DNA of 64,000 nucleotides, from positions 1 through 64,000 of the forward strand of contig NZ_FXAW01000005.1 in assembly GCF_900177665.1 (NCBI RefSeq), written 5' to 3'. This document shows, one piece after another, positions 17,744 through 26,561 of the stretch (position 1 is its first letter; every line of letters starts with the position of its first letter). The translations under genes and the position numbers were made by a program. The notes under the pieces are model-generated. The model was not told the origin of the DNA. It did not search any database and saw only the letters and a list, made by a program, of their open reading frames with translations. This stretch comes from Marivirga sericea (lineage in GTDB: Bacteria > Bacteroidota > Bacteroidia > Cytophagales > Cyclobacteriaceae).

Positions 17744-19147
17744 TCAAAAGAATTTTTGATGAAAATTCACTAAAAATAGCTCTTCAGTAGCTCTTGTTAT
17801 AGCAGTATAAAGCCATCTAATATACTCTTTATTGACCATCTCATCTGTGAGGTAACCTTGATCCACAAAGACAGCATTCCACTGGCCGCCTTGCGATTTA
17901 TGGCATGTTAATGCATAGGCAAACTTAATTTGTAGAGCATTGAGGTAGGGATCTTTTTTTATAGCCGCCTTCCGTTCCGTTTTTGAAGATAAATCCAGAT
18001 AATCTTCCGCTACTTTATGATATAAATCTCGATATTCATCATTATTTAGAGAAGGACCAGTAGAATGCAAAGTATCAAGGATTACCTTAACTTGAAGATT
18101 AGGATGGTCTTCATAATCAGTCAATCTGATTTCCAAATCAGCAAATCTCAGACCATACATATCTTCAAAATTGATAACTTTTACAACCTCCATAAAGTCC
18201 CCATTTGCTAAAAAACCACCTGGTGTGTCTTCTGTCTGATAAACATAATTGTTCTTAACGATCATTAAGAAATCTCCTGCTTCCAACTCTCCTTCCATGA
18301 AATGAATTTGTCGCCTGATATATTTATTATATTGGACTGCCATCTTGTTTGACCGACAAATAATAGCAGTATTTTCAATACCGTACTTGTCGTAGGCATA
18401 CCTTAAGCCGTCCTCTAATCGTTCACCTGTCATTCTAAAAATATCCTTATAAGAGTCGGTTTTAAAATGAATTTCAAAATCCTTTTTTAACAATTCACTT
18501 CTTAGCACTGTCGCATTATGCAGTATTCCTGAATCTTGCGCTTGACGCATTACTTCAGTTAAAACAGTTTCAATTACCTCTGCATGATAATTACTTTTTA
18601 AAAAAACGGCATCCAATCCTGCACTATTCAATTTACCAACTGGAGGGAGCTGGGCATCATCTCCTATAAATAGAATTCTATTCCCCTCATTTTTAAACAC
18701 ATAGCTAACAATATCATCTAATAGACTACTATTTCCAAAACCTTTTTCATCAGAAAGCATACTCGCCTCATCAATTATAAATAGTGTCTTTTCATGATAA
18801 TTCTTCTGCAGAGAAAAACTTGTTTCACCACTTCCGACTTCCGAAGTCTGACGATAGATTTTTTTATGAATAGTGAGAGCTAGTCTCTTAGAGTAATTAC
18901 TCATTACCTTAGCAGCTCTTCCTGTTGGAGCCATCAATACATATTTGTAATTAAATAAGGGTAAGAACCTCACCAGAGCACTAACTATGGTGGTCTTTCC
19001 TGTTCCAGCATAGCCTTTCAATAGCAGAATAGGCCTATCACCATCTTTAAGCTGAAAAAATGGATCCAGAGCCCTAAAGAATTGAGATTGACCGGGAGTA
19101 GGCTCAAAAGGAAATTTAGACCTTATAATACTTGAAGCACTAGGCAT
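17744..19147 (-). CDS. RecD-like superfamily 1B DNA helicase
   Basis: A 467-residue ATP-dependent 5'-3' helicase related to RecD2/Dda. Motifs in order: Walker A GYAGTGKTT (about 44-52), motif Ia APTGRAAKVMS, Walker B FIIDEASMLSD, motif III FIGDDAQLPPVG, a UvrD_C_2 segment with LTCHKSQGGQWNAVFVD (motif V) and WLYTAITRATEELFLV (motif VI). It lacks the long N-terminal domain of RecD2, so it is a minimal helicase core of the Dda/AAA_30 type. It overlaps the upstream thioesterase gene by eight bases and is transcribed with it. A role in repair or fork restart is inferred. A second SF1B helicase (PIF1-like) lies at 56637. Confidence 0.88.
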   Translation of the reverse strand: MPSASSIIRSKFPFEPTPGQSQFFRALDPFFQLKDGDRPILLLKGYAGTGKTTIVSALVRFLPLFNYKYVLMAPTGRAAKVMSNYSKRLALTIHKKIYRQTSEVGSGETSFSLQKNYHEKTLFIIDEASMLSDEKGFGNSSLLDDIVSYVFKNEGNRILFIGDDAQLPPVGKLNSAGLDAVFLKSNYHAEVIETVLTEVMRQAQDSGILHNATVLRSELLKKDFEIHFKTDSYKDIFRMTGERLEDGLRYAYDKYGIENTAIICRSNKMAVQYNKYIRRQIHFMEGELEAGDFLMIVKNNYVYQTEDTPGGFLANGDFMEVVKVINFEDMYGLRFADLEIRLTDYEDHPNLQVKVILDTLHSTGPSLNNDEYRDLYHKVAEDYLDLSSKTERKAAIKKDPYLNALQIKFAYALTCHKSQGGQWNAVFVDQGYLTDEMVNKEYIRWLYTAITRATEELFLVNFHQKFF

Positions 19148-19601
19148 TCATCTTATGATTGATATCTTGAGGTGTAATTACTGCCATTGTAGTAGTTGCT
19201 TTTGCGATCAAGTTACGATTTTCGCCATCAACAGCCCAGATTTCTGCTTCACAAAAGTTTAATTTTCGACCTCTTTTAATCACATAACCAATCGCATGAA
19301 GTTTATCGCCCATACCTGCTTTAAAATAAGATACTTTAATTTCCGCTGTTACTACATGACAATCCATAGGAACCGTTGTATAAGCAGCAAAACCTGCTAC
19401 TATATCAGCAATTGTAGCTGTAACTCCTCCATGAACTAATCCCTTTTGTTGCTTATGCATTTTATGTATATCAAGCCATCCTTCTGTTCTCCCTTCTTCA
19501 ATCACAGAAAGATCAAAACCAATATGTTTCATAAACTCTTGGCGCTCTAAAAATTTTTCTACTCTTAACTTAAAGTCGTTTGTTGCTGTTTTTTCCTGCA
19601 T
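19140..19601 (-). CDS. PaaI-family hotdog thioesterase
   Basis: A 153-residue single hotdog-domain protein that probably hydrolyses acyl- or aryl-CoA thioesters as a homotetramer. The PaaI hallmark is present: KGLVHGGVTATIADIVAGFAA, with the helix following HGG carrying the catalytic Asp, then the long beta strand VTAEIKVSYFKAG. I placed the start at the ATG complementary to 19599-19601. The frame runs to 19670, but that upstream part overlaps the divergent Nudix gene and does not look like the family. Its stop overlaps the helicase start. The functional connection between thioesterase and helicase is not obvious. Confidence 0.85.
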   Translation of the reverse strand: MQEKTATNDFKLRVEKFLERQEFMKHIGFDLSVIEEGRTEGWLDIHKMHKQQKGLVHGGVTATIADIVAGFAAYTTVPMDCHVVTAEIKVSYFKAGMGDKLHAIGYVIKRGRKLNFCEAEIWAVDGENRNLIAKATTTMAVITPQDINHKMNA

Positions 19602-19641
19602 TTTGTGTAATTTCAAATAATTTACAAATATAAGCATATTG

Positions 19642-20148
19642 ATGACTGTAAATGCAAAGGAAAGTGTCAATCAAAAATTTCGAGGGAAAGCAAGAGTTAG
19701 AGTGGGAGGCATATTAATCGAAGATGATGAAATCTTACTTTTAAAACATGAAGGGGTAGGTCAAAAAGAATTTCTTTGGTCTCCTCCTGGCGGAGGCTTA
19801 GAATTTGGCGAAGATGCAGTAGAAAACTTGAAAAGAGAATTTTTAGAAGAAACTGGTTTGCATATTTGTGTCCATGAAATGCTATTTGTCAATGAATTCA
19901 TTAGTGATCAAATTCATGCAATTGAATTATTTTTTAGAGTAAAAAAAACGGGAGGAATTCTTAAATTGGGAAGCGATCCTGAAATGGGTCAACAACAAAT
20001 TTTGACCGAATTTGCATTTTTTGATGAAAAAAAAATACTAAATACAGAAAAAGAGTACTTACACAATATGTTTATTGGAATAAATAAACCCCAAGAAGTT
20101 TTAAATCTTACAGGATATTTTAAATTTGTGAATAATTCCATAAAATAG
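19642..20148 (+). CDS. Nudix hydrolase
   Basis: A 168-residue Nudix pyrophosphohydrolase. The Nudix box is complete: a Gly of GGGLEFGE at the start, then E-D-A-V-E-N-L-K, and REFLEETGL, giving G-x5-E-x7-R-E-x2-E-E-x-G-L for Mg binding. The N-terminal RVRVGGILIEDDEILLLKHEG is the usual first beta strand of NUDT-type hydrolases. Substrate (nucleoside diphosphate derivative, sugar nucleotide or oxidised nucleotide) cannot be told from the sequence. The start is ATG 19642; a TTG three bases upstream is in frame. It opens an operon that continues to coaD, with 40 bases to the next gene. Confidence 0.87.
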   Translation: MTVNAKESVNQKFRGKARVRVGGILIEDDEILLLKHEGVGQKEFLWSPPGGGLEFGEDAVENLKREFLEETGLHICVHEMLFVNEFISDQIHAIELFFRVKKTGGILKLGSDPEMGQQQILTEFAFFDEKKILNTEKEYLHNMFIGINKPQEVLNLTGYFKFVNNSIK

Positions 20149-20188
20149 CGTTTCAAAATAATTTCTAATTAGAGAAAAAAATAAAAAG

Positions 20189-20761
20189 ATGAGTAAAACA
20201 AAGATTTTTTCAATAGTTTTCTTCGTGGCAGCGGTAGTAATAGGCTACTTTTTTGTAGATAGTATCGCCTATGATATCCAACAAGAAAAAAAGATTAAAA
20301 GAGAAGAAGCTCGAGTAATTAATAAATTAAAACAAATTCGATCAGGTATGATTGCTTATCAAAGAGTAAATGGGCAATATACTAGTGACTGGGAAAAGTT
20401 AATAAATTTCATTGATACTGGCGACTTCTACTTAACTGAAAGATCAGAGACAATCATCCCTCGAGAATATGGCGGTGACAGTGTTGTGATTAATATTGAT
20501 ACTCTTGGTACAATACCAGTGTTTGATTCTTTATATGCTGATATTGAAAATTTCGAACTTCAAAAGTTACCATATAAACCAGGTACGAAAAAGAAATTCG
20601 AGATTTTCGCTGATAAAATCATCACAGGCTCTGTTAAAGTTGATGTTTTTGAAGTAAGGGACCCTGACCCAATTAATCCTAAGAGAAGGGAAGATAATAA
20701 TGAAAAAGCATTAAGAGTAGGTTCTAGATCAGAAGTTACAACAACAGGAAACTGGGAATAA
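20189..20761 (+). CDS. Uncharacterised membrane-anchored protein, pseudopilin-like topology
   Basis: A 190-residue protein I do not recognise as a named family. Residues 6-24 form one N-terminal transmembrane helix, followed by a charged helix (IQQEKKIKREEARVINKLKQIRSGMIAYQRVNGQY) and a soluble beta-rich domain. The helix leading into A-Y-x-x-x-N-G-x-Y resembles the start of type II secretion pseudopilins, but no prepilin peptidase site (G-x4-E before the hydrophobic stretch) is present, so this is only a topological similarity. It lies four bases from DUF3822 and is co-transcribed with coaD. Confidence 0.8.
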   Translation: MSKTKIFSIVFFVAAVVIGYFFVDSIAYDIQQEKKIKREEARVINKLKQIRSGMIAYQRVNGQYTSDWEKLINFIDTGDFYLTERSETIIPREYGGDSVVINIDTLGTIPVFDSLYADIENFELQKLPYKPGTKKKFEIFADKIITGSVKVDVFEVRDPDPINPKRREDNNEKALRVGSRSEVTTTGNWE

Positions 20762-20765
20762 TATT

Positions 20766-21653
20766 TTGGATATCACAAAGGAAAAAGTTTTTAAACCTAT
20801 CAAGAAGATCAAAGATGATAAATTCTCTATTGATAAGATTGAGCAATATTGCTTAATCTTAGAGATTGGAGATCGAGATCTTCAGGTATCTATCATAGAT
20901 ATCAAATCGAATAGAGTATTAATCCTAGAAGATTATAACTTAAATAAGACTTCAGATGAGCATCAAAAAGTGCAAGTACTAAAAGCACTTTTTGATGAAC
21001 ATCACCTACTAATGGTGGGGTTTTGGAAAGAAGTAATTCTATGCTTCAAAACATCCAAATATTGCTTATCACCACTCTCCTACTTTTCAAAGGATAATGC
21101 CAGAGCAATACTCAAAATGAATTGTGAGGTAGATAAAGCTGATTCGGTTGGATATTACAAAGTGAATAGCAATGATTCCGTAAATATTTTCACTTATCAA
21201 AAGGAAGTTTTAAAATTTATTCGATCTATCTATGTAAATAGTAAGATTAAAGTTACTCACCAAAGCGGAATGTTGGTAAATGCAGTCTTGCACAATCCTC
21301 CTTTTTCCACTGAAAACGAACTCTCTTTATATATTGATCGGTTTTATTTACATGCAGCAATCACCAACAATGGCAAATTGCTCTATTTTAACTCCTTTAA
21401 AATTCAAAAATTTGAGGAATACACTCGATATATCAATTTGATTTGTCACGAGTTTAAAATCCTAAAAAAGGAAGGTATTATAAAGCTGTGGGGATACATT
21501 AAAAAAGATTCTTCTCACTTTGAGGCATTGAAAAAAAGTTTCCCTACTCTAGAGGTAGGAAACAGGACCAAGAAATTGAACTTTGGTTTTAAATTTGACG
21601 AAATACCAGATCATCAGTATTTTGATGTATTCGGCAATTATTTCAACTTATAA
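20766..21653 (+). CDS. DUF3822 family protein
   Basis: A 295-residue protein that fits the Bacteroidota-restricted DUF3822 family, recognised chiefly by its position directly upstream of coaD and by its overall length and pattern. The first third has alternating strands (QYCLILEIGDRDLQVSIIDIK) like the first subdomain of actin/ASKHA-fold proteins. The second half (NELSLYIDRFYLHAAITNNGKLLYFNSF) repeats the strand pattern. No catalytic motif stands out. The start is TTG 20766; no ATG occurs in the following part of the domain. It lies two bases before coaD, so coupling is likely. Confidence 0.75.
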   Translation: MDITKEKVFKPIKKIKDDKFSIDKIEQYCLILEIGDRDLQVSIIDIKSNRVLILEDYNLNKTSDEHQKVQVLKALFDEHHLLMVGFWKEVILCFKTSKYCLSPLSYFSKDNARAILKMNCEVDKADSVGYYKVNSNDSVNIFTYQKEVLKFIRSIYVNSKIKVTHQSGMLVNAVLHNPPFSTENELSLYIDRFYLHAAITNNGKLLYFNSFKIQKFEEYTRYINLICHEFKILKKEGIIKLWGYIKKDSSHFEALKKSFPTLEVGNRTKKLNFGFKFDEIPDHQYFDVFGNYFNL

Positions 21654-21655
21654 AT

Positions 21656-22120
21656 ATGCCTAAAAGAATTGCAATTTTCCCAGGATCATTTGATCCTTTT
21701 ACAAAAGGACATTATGATATAGTGCAAAGAGGATTGAAAATCTTTGATGAAATTGTAATAGCTATTGGCTATAATTCTAAAAAACAAAATAGATATTTTG
21801 AAATTGATTTGATGATTGACAAACTAGAGGGCACATTTAAAGATGAGCCTAAAGTATCCGTAATCGTCTATAACAAATTAACTTCTAACTTAGCCAAAGA
21901 TCTGGGTGCCGGGTTTTTATTAAGAGGCCTAAGAAATACTACTGATTTCGAATATGAAAACAGTATAGCGCAAGTTAATAAATATTTGAATGAAGGACTT
22001 GAATCAGTTTTTCTGATTACCTCTCCAGAATATGCAGCTATCAGTTCCACAATAATCCGAGAGGTCCACAAATTTCGTGGCGATGTTGATGAATTTCTTC
22101 CGTATAAAATTGAAAAGTAA
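21656..22120 (+). CDS. coaD: Pantetheine-phosphate adenylyltransferase
   Basis: Transfers AMP from ATP to 4'-phosphopantetheine, giving dephospho-CoA, the penultimate step of CoA synthesis. The 154-residue length is normal for bacterial PPAT. The nucleotidyltransferase signature FPGSFDPFTKGH (T/H-x-G-H class) is at the N-terminus, LLRGLRNTTDFEYE binds the substrate, and ISSTIIRE is the ATP-binding ISSTxxR motif. It is the last gene of the Nudix - TM protein - DUF3822 - coaD operon, with only two bases separating it from DUF3822. Confidence 0.96.
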   Translation: MPKRIAIFPGSFDPFTKGHYDIVQRGLKIFDEIVIAIGYNSKKQNRYFEIDLMIDKLEGTFKDEPKVSVIVYNKLTSNLAKDLGAGFLLRGLRNTTDFEYENSIAQVNKYLNEGLESVFLITSPEYAAISSTIIREVHKFRGDVDEFLPYKIEK

Positions 22121-22335
22121 CTAGAGCTGCTTGGCAAGTACTAGAAAAAAGAGCTCAACATTTCTGTAATTTAATTTTCATATTTTAAGTTATTTAGTGC
22201 ATTTTACTTAGTCTTAAAAGCTCTAAATACCCCTTTCATTAAATAATGTGCAAATTTTAAAAATTAATTCATACTAACTTCATACAACTTAATTAAAAAT
22301 ACGTTAGCTTTCTACGTATAAAATTAGATAATAAA

Positions 22336-22569
22336 ATGGCACTTAATGAAGCATCGGATTTCGCCCAGTTTGACGAATACGATGACAAGGACTACGATGA
22401 GCTTGAAGACGATTTTTTTGATGACGACTCAGACGAAATCAAATTAAACGATGACGAGAACGACAATACTTGGCGATTTAAAATCGATGATGATTCAGAT
22501 GAAGACATCAGTGATGATGATTTTGATTTTGATGACGATGATCTAGGAAAAGATTTAGATGATTTTTAA
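22336..22569 (+). CDS. Small Asp-rich acidic protein
   Basis: A 77-residue protein with 31 Asp and 7 Glu against 5 basic residues, so the predicted pI is very low. The only hydrophobic marks are regularly spaced Phe and Tyr and one Trp (NTWRFKIDDD) near the middle. It has no signal peptide. I do not recognise a family; it could be an intrinsically disordered cation- or protein-binding peptide. It has its own clear ATG and is followed by a terminator hairpin 5 bases after the stop, which supports it being a real expressed gene. The low-complexity composition limits homology inference. Confidence 0.7.
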   Translation: MALNEASDFAQFDEYDDKDYDELEDDFFDDDSDEIKLNDDENDNTWRFKIDDDSDEDISDDDFDFDDDDLGKDLDDF

Positions 22570-22573
22570 AATC

Positions 22574-22607
22574 AAATGGGTGTGTAAAATATTTACCACC
22601 CATTTTT
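22574..22607 (+). terminator. Intrinsic terminator after the Asp-rich protein
   Basis: AAATGGGTG (22574-22582) pairs with CACCCATTT (22597-22605), and the stem continues inward with one bulge. T5 follows within the stem end. Confidence 0.75.
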
Positions 22608-22811
22608 CAATCCTTCTCCTTCAGATTCCGCAAATAGAAAAGCTGCTAATTAATGCCAGTACACCAAAAATTAAAGGCTCTTTTCCCAGCATAAATAGTA
22701 AGATTGTCAACATTAACAAATATCCCCTCCTGCTGATAACCAGTATAAGCAAGCAATTAAGAACATAAAATAAGCCGTTTCTTCGGCAAATTCGAAGCCA
22801 TTATTGCAGCC

Positions 22812-23684
22812 TTACCGAACAGGAAAAACATCTAGAGCTAATTGCTGAGCTTTTTCAAAAGCTTCTTTATTGATGCCTAAGCCAATACTGTTTTGGTTGA
22901 AATACGACACCATATCTTCTGTCACCATATTTCCAACTAAATCATCTTTTGCCATAGGACAACCACCAAATCCTTTAATGGCTCCATCAAATCTTCTACA
23001 GCCTGCACTATAAGCGGCATCTACCTTTTCCCAAATAGTAGCAGGATTACTGTGCAAATGTGCGCCAAACTCTATATGCGGATATTGTGGTATCAATTGC
23101 TCAAAAATCCAAGAGATATTTGTAGGGTTCGATACTCCAATTGTATCTGATAGTGAAATCACTTTGACATCTAATTGATCTAACTCTTCTACAAATTTCT
23201 GAACAAATGTAGCATCATAAGGATCATTGTAGGGGTTCCCGAATCCCATAGAAAGGTACACTACTAGCGTTTTATCATTAGCAATTGTCAACTCTTGAAT
23301 ATCCTTGAGATTTTCCATTGCCGTGGCAATAGAGCGCTTGGTATTCCGCTGCTGAAAAGTTTCAGACAGTGACAAAGGGTATCCTAAGTAGGAAATCTGC
23401 TTGAAGTTTACTGCCTCAGACGCTCCGCGTTGATTAGCTATGATCGCTAACAATTTTGAACTGGTATTTTGCCAGTCTATACCATCAAAAACCTCTGCAC
23501 TATCTCTCATCTGAGGGATGGCTTTAGGCGAAACAAAACTCCCGGCATCAATCGTATCAAATCCAACTTTTAGCAATTGATTTAAATATTCAATTTTACG
23601 CTTTGTTGGAATAAAATCATACAATCCCTGCATGGCGTCTCTAGGACATTCTATAAGTTTTATATTTTCTATATTCGTCTCCAT
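22812..23684 (-). CDS. mvaB: Hydroxymethylglutaryl-CoA lyase
   Basis: Cleaves 3-hydroxy-3-methylglutaryl-CoA to acetyl-CoA and acetoacetate, the last step of leucine breakdown. A DRE-TIM metallolyase of 290 residues. Visible are the N-terminal ECPRDAMQG (catalytic Arg-Asp pair), FVSPKAIPQMRD, the metal ligands in GAHLHSN, and the loop GFGGCPMAKDDLVGN with the catalytic Cys. Length is slightly below the roughly 300 of most bacterial enzymes. It stands alone: no acyl-CoA carboxylase or isovaleryl-CoA dehydrogenase gene lies next to it. Confidence 0.93.
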   Translation of the reverse strand: METNIENIKLIECPRDAMQGLYDFIPTKRKIEYLNQLLKVGFDTIDAGSFVSPKAIPQMRDSAEVFDGIDWQNTSSKLLAIIANQRGASEAVNFKQISYLGYPLSLSETFQQRNTKRSIATAMENLKDIQELTIANDKTLVVYLSMGFGNPYNDPYDATFVQKFVEELDQLDVKVISLSDTIGVSNPTNISWIFEQLIPQYPHIEFGAHLHSNPATIWEKVDAAYSAGCRRFDGAIKGFGGCPMAKDDLVGNMVTEDMVSYFNQNSIGLGINKEAFEKAQQLALDVFPVR

Positions 23685-23824
23685 CTTTCAAATCTAAGCA
23701 ATAGCATTTTTAGCTGAAAGGATTATTTCCCATGATTGAATTTCCATTAAACAGAAAACATAACTATAATAGCATTTTATTGATTTCGTCTTATTAAATT
23801 TCAGTTTCGTTCAAAATAATATCA

Positions 23825-25309
23825 GTGGGAGTAGTCATCAAACAAAGTGCATATGCCTCTATAATCAACTACTTAGGAGTTGCGGTAGGTGCTGTAAATA
23901 TGATTTTCTTATTTCCCGAATTTTTGAGCCAACAAGAATTGGGACTATTTAAGGCCATTTTTTCTATGGCCATTGTCATGGCTCCATTTGCTCAATTGGG
24001 TTTAGCCAGAAGTACTTTAAGATATTTCCCTAGATTTAATAAAGGTCCAAAATCTTCGGGGCGATTTTTTACTTTCATTCTCATCACGGCCTTCTTTACG
24101 ATTTGCCTGTTTATTGGTCTCTTTCAGTTGATTGATCAGTGGATTTTCGGGTTTTTTGAAGAAAATGCACCTGAATTAGTCCAACAATATTGGCTAATTA
24201 TTAGTCTCGCTAGCATATTGGTTTATATTTCAATCTTTGAAGCATACTATAAAGCCCAGCTAAATGTAGTTATTCCTACTTTTATGAGAGAATTCTTTTT
24301 GAGAATTTCGAGTAGTTTAGTAGCCTTAATCTACTTTCTGGATATAATCTCATTTGAGTGGTTTTTGCGACTATCCGTAGCCACTTATGCCTTAAGTTTA
24401 TTTTTACTTTTAGCAATTTTACTTTTTAGAGGACAATTGCACTTTAATTTCTCAATCTTTCAGCTGAAAAAGCCATTCATTAAACAAATGTTTAAATACA
24501 TGATCTTTATAATGGCAGGTGCTGTCGGCTCAGTCATTGTGCTGCAAATTGATCAACTGATGGTTACATCCTATTTAGGGTTGGAAAAAAACGCAATTTA
24601 TGTTATAGCCTTTTTTATGGGTACCGTAATTGAAATTCCCAAAAGAAGTATCTCTCAAATGTCCGATGCTATTATCGCTAGTGCCTTTGAAAATGAAAGG
24701 CTTGATGAAATAAAAAAAATCTACAAGCAGAGTAGCATCAACCAATTAATTCTAGGGAGCTTTGTATTTATATTGGTAGTGATCAATCTAGATAACATTT
24801 ATAATATTATGCCGAAAGGAGATGAATTTTCCAGCGGAAAATGGATAGTGGTTTTAATTGGGTTAAGCAAACTAATAGATATGGGATTTGGAGTTAATTC
24901 GGAAATTATAATCTCTTCAAAGCACTATAAAACAAATATCTATTTTGTATTGATTTTAGCACTTTTAACAGTTAGTCTTAACGTTCTATTAATCCCTCGA
25001 TATGGACTAACAGGAGCTGCATTAGCCACTATATCTACTATATTTTTATTTAACCTGATGAAAATGGTTTATATTTATTACAGATTACAATTCCAGCCTT
25101 TTTCAATTCATACCTTGAGCACCTTGTTACTTTCTGGCTTATGTTTTACAATCATGAATTTTGTACCTCAATTGTCAAACCCATTTTTAAATGGTATATA
25201 TTTAACAATTCTTGCCACTCTCCTTTTCGGAGTATTCATGTTGTTTTTCAAGCCTTCAAAAGAAATCACTAAAATTATTCAACCGATTAGAGATATGTTT
25301 AAACTTTAA
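23825..25309 (+). CDS. Polysaccharide flippase / oligosaccharide transporter (MOP superfamily)
   Basis: A 494-residue integral membrane protein with about fourteen hydrophobic segments, of the Wzx/RfbX-like MOP group that moves lipid-linked sugars across the inner membrane. The first two segments (SIINYLGVAVGAVNMIFLFP then AQLGLARSTLRYFPRF) and the RYGLTGAALATISTIFLFNLMKM segment near 390-410 are typical. The start is GTG 23825; no ATG lies nearby. It converges on the DegT aminotransferase with an 11-base overlap of their ends. A shared role in surface glycan assembly is plausible, but no glycosyltransferases are adjacent. Confidence 0.87.
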   Translation: MGVVIKQSAYASIINYLGVAVGAVNMIFLFPEFLSQQELGLFKAIFSMAIVMAPFAQLGLARSTLRYFPRFNKGPKSSGRFFTFILITAFFTICLFIGLFQLIDQWIFGFFEENAPELVQQYWLIISLASILVYISIFEAYYKAQLNVVIPTFMREFFLRISSSLVALIYFLDIISFEWFLRLSVATYALSLFLLLAILLFRGQLHFNFSIFQLKKPFIKQMFKYMIFIMAGAVGSVIVLQIDQLMVTSYLGLEKNAIYVIAFFMGTVIEIPKRSISQMSDAIIASAFENERLDEIKKIYKQSSINQLILGSFVFILVVINLDNIYNIMPKGDEFSSGKWIVVLIGLSKLIDMGFGVNSEIIISSKHYKTNIYFVLILALLTVSLNVLLIPRYGLTGAALATISTIFLFNLMKMVYIYYRLQFQPFSIHTLSTLLLSGLCFTIMNFVPQLSNPFLNGIYLTILATLLFGVFMLFFKPSKEITKIIQPIRDMFKL

Positions 25310-26384
25310 AAAAGCTGTTTACGTTTTTCGCTACAAATTCTATTTCATCTTCGGAATGATTTGGATGAATAGGCAAAGACAGCACGGTTTTCGAAGCTAG
25401 AGTAGCATTAGGATACTTTTCCCCTGTACCAAAAATCTGCATATCTGAAAGAGCTTCTGGATAGTGGATATCTGTTTCAATTCCTCTTTCAATTAAGTAC
25501 CTTTTCAATTCATCCCTCCTCTTGGTCCTGATCACAAACTGATGGTAGACATGATGCTCATTTTTTATTGGTAGACTGCAATGAGATTTCTCCAAAACAG
25601 AAAAATAGATTTCAGCAAACTTTTTTCTCTGTACATTATCTGCTTGCAGAAAAGGTAGTTTTGTACTAAGTACAGCGGCTTGTATTTCATCCATTCGGCT
25701 ATTTCTACCCATTTGCAGGTGCTCATTACGACTGCTTTGCCCATGGTTCGCCCATAATTGGCATTTATCTGCTAGCGACTTTTGACTTGTTGCGATAGCT
25801 CCAGCATCACCCAAGGCCCCCAGATTCTTAGTAGGATAAAAGCTGAAAGCAGCTACATCCCCAAATGTTCCTGCATATTTTCCATTGAGACTAACTCCCT
25901 GTGCTTGCGCACAATCCTCAATCAACGCTAAATTATGATCATTGCAGAGCGCTGAAATTTTTTCAACGTCAGGATGAAGCAATCCAAATAAATGTGGAAG
26001 AATTAAAGCCTTTGTATTTGCATTTATCTTCTGTTCTAAATCTGAAATATCAAGTCCAAAATGATTGATATTGATATCGCAAAAAACTACTTTTGCATTT
26101 ATAATTTTAATAACTGAGGCATCAGAAAACCAACTAAAAGCTGTAGTGATCACTTCATCACCCTCCTCAATTCCTAAACTTCTCAAAACTATTTCTAAAG
26201 CATCAGTACAATTAGCTGTGGGAATTACATGATCAAGCTTTAAATAATCAGAAAAATCTTCTTTGAAGCGCTTTAAATATACTCCGTTCATCAATACTCC
26301 ATTAGACAACACCTCCTCTATCACTGTTTTAACTTCAGACCGAACGGGCGTTAATCGTAAAAAAGGGATTGACTTATGCTTCAT
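25299..26384 (-). CDS. DegT/DnrJ/EryC1/StrS-family sugar aminotransferase
   Basis: A 361-residue PLP enzyme, usually acting on nucleotide-linked keto-sugars in surface polysaccharide synthesis. Features in order: FLRLTPVRSEVKTVIEEVL N-terminal arm, TANCTDALEIVLRSLGI phosphate-binding region, DEVITTAFSWFSDASVI, LIEDCAQAQGVSLNGKYAGTFGDVAAFSFYPTKNLGALGDAGAI with the Asp that pairs with the PLP nitrogen and the Schiff-base Lys in PTKNLG, and WANHGQSSRNEHLQMGRNSRMDEIQAAVL. The sugar substrate cannot be inferred. Its 3' end overlaps that of the flippase on the opposite strand. Confidence 0.92.
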   Translation of the reverse strand: MKHKSIPFLRLTPVRSEVKTVIEEVLSNGVLMNGVYLKRFKEDFSDYLKLDHVIPTANCTDALEIVLRSLGIEEGDEVITTAFSWFSDASVIKIINAKVVFCDININHFGLDISDLEQKINANTKALILPHLFGLLHPDVEKISALCNDHNLALIEDCAQAQGVSLNGKYAGTFGDVAAFSFYPTKNLGALGDAGAIATSQKSLADKCQLWANHGQSSRNEHLQMGRNSRMDEIQAAVLSTKLPFLQADNVQRKKFAEIYFSVLEKSHCSLPIKNEHHVYHQFVIRTKRRDELKRYLIERGIETDIHYPEALSDMQIFGTGEKYPNATLASKTVLSLPIHPNHSEDEIEFVAKNVNSFFKV

Positions 26385-26561
26385 ATCTACTATTATAATT
26401 GGAATTTAAACAAATATATAACGATTTTTATTTGCATTAACAGCATCGCTTTTCCAACTTTAAAATTGTTTTTGAAGTAATAGAGCAATAAAAATCGTTA
26501 AATTGAATTTATTAAATTAATACTTCAAAGATTGAAATTTTTACTTAAAAACAAGTCATAA

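Noticed and set aside
22559-22768. Short open frame after the Asp-rich gene
   Set aside because: It starts inside the end of the Asp-rich gene and passes through its terminator, and the composition is not protein-like.
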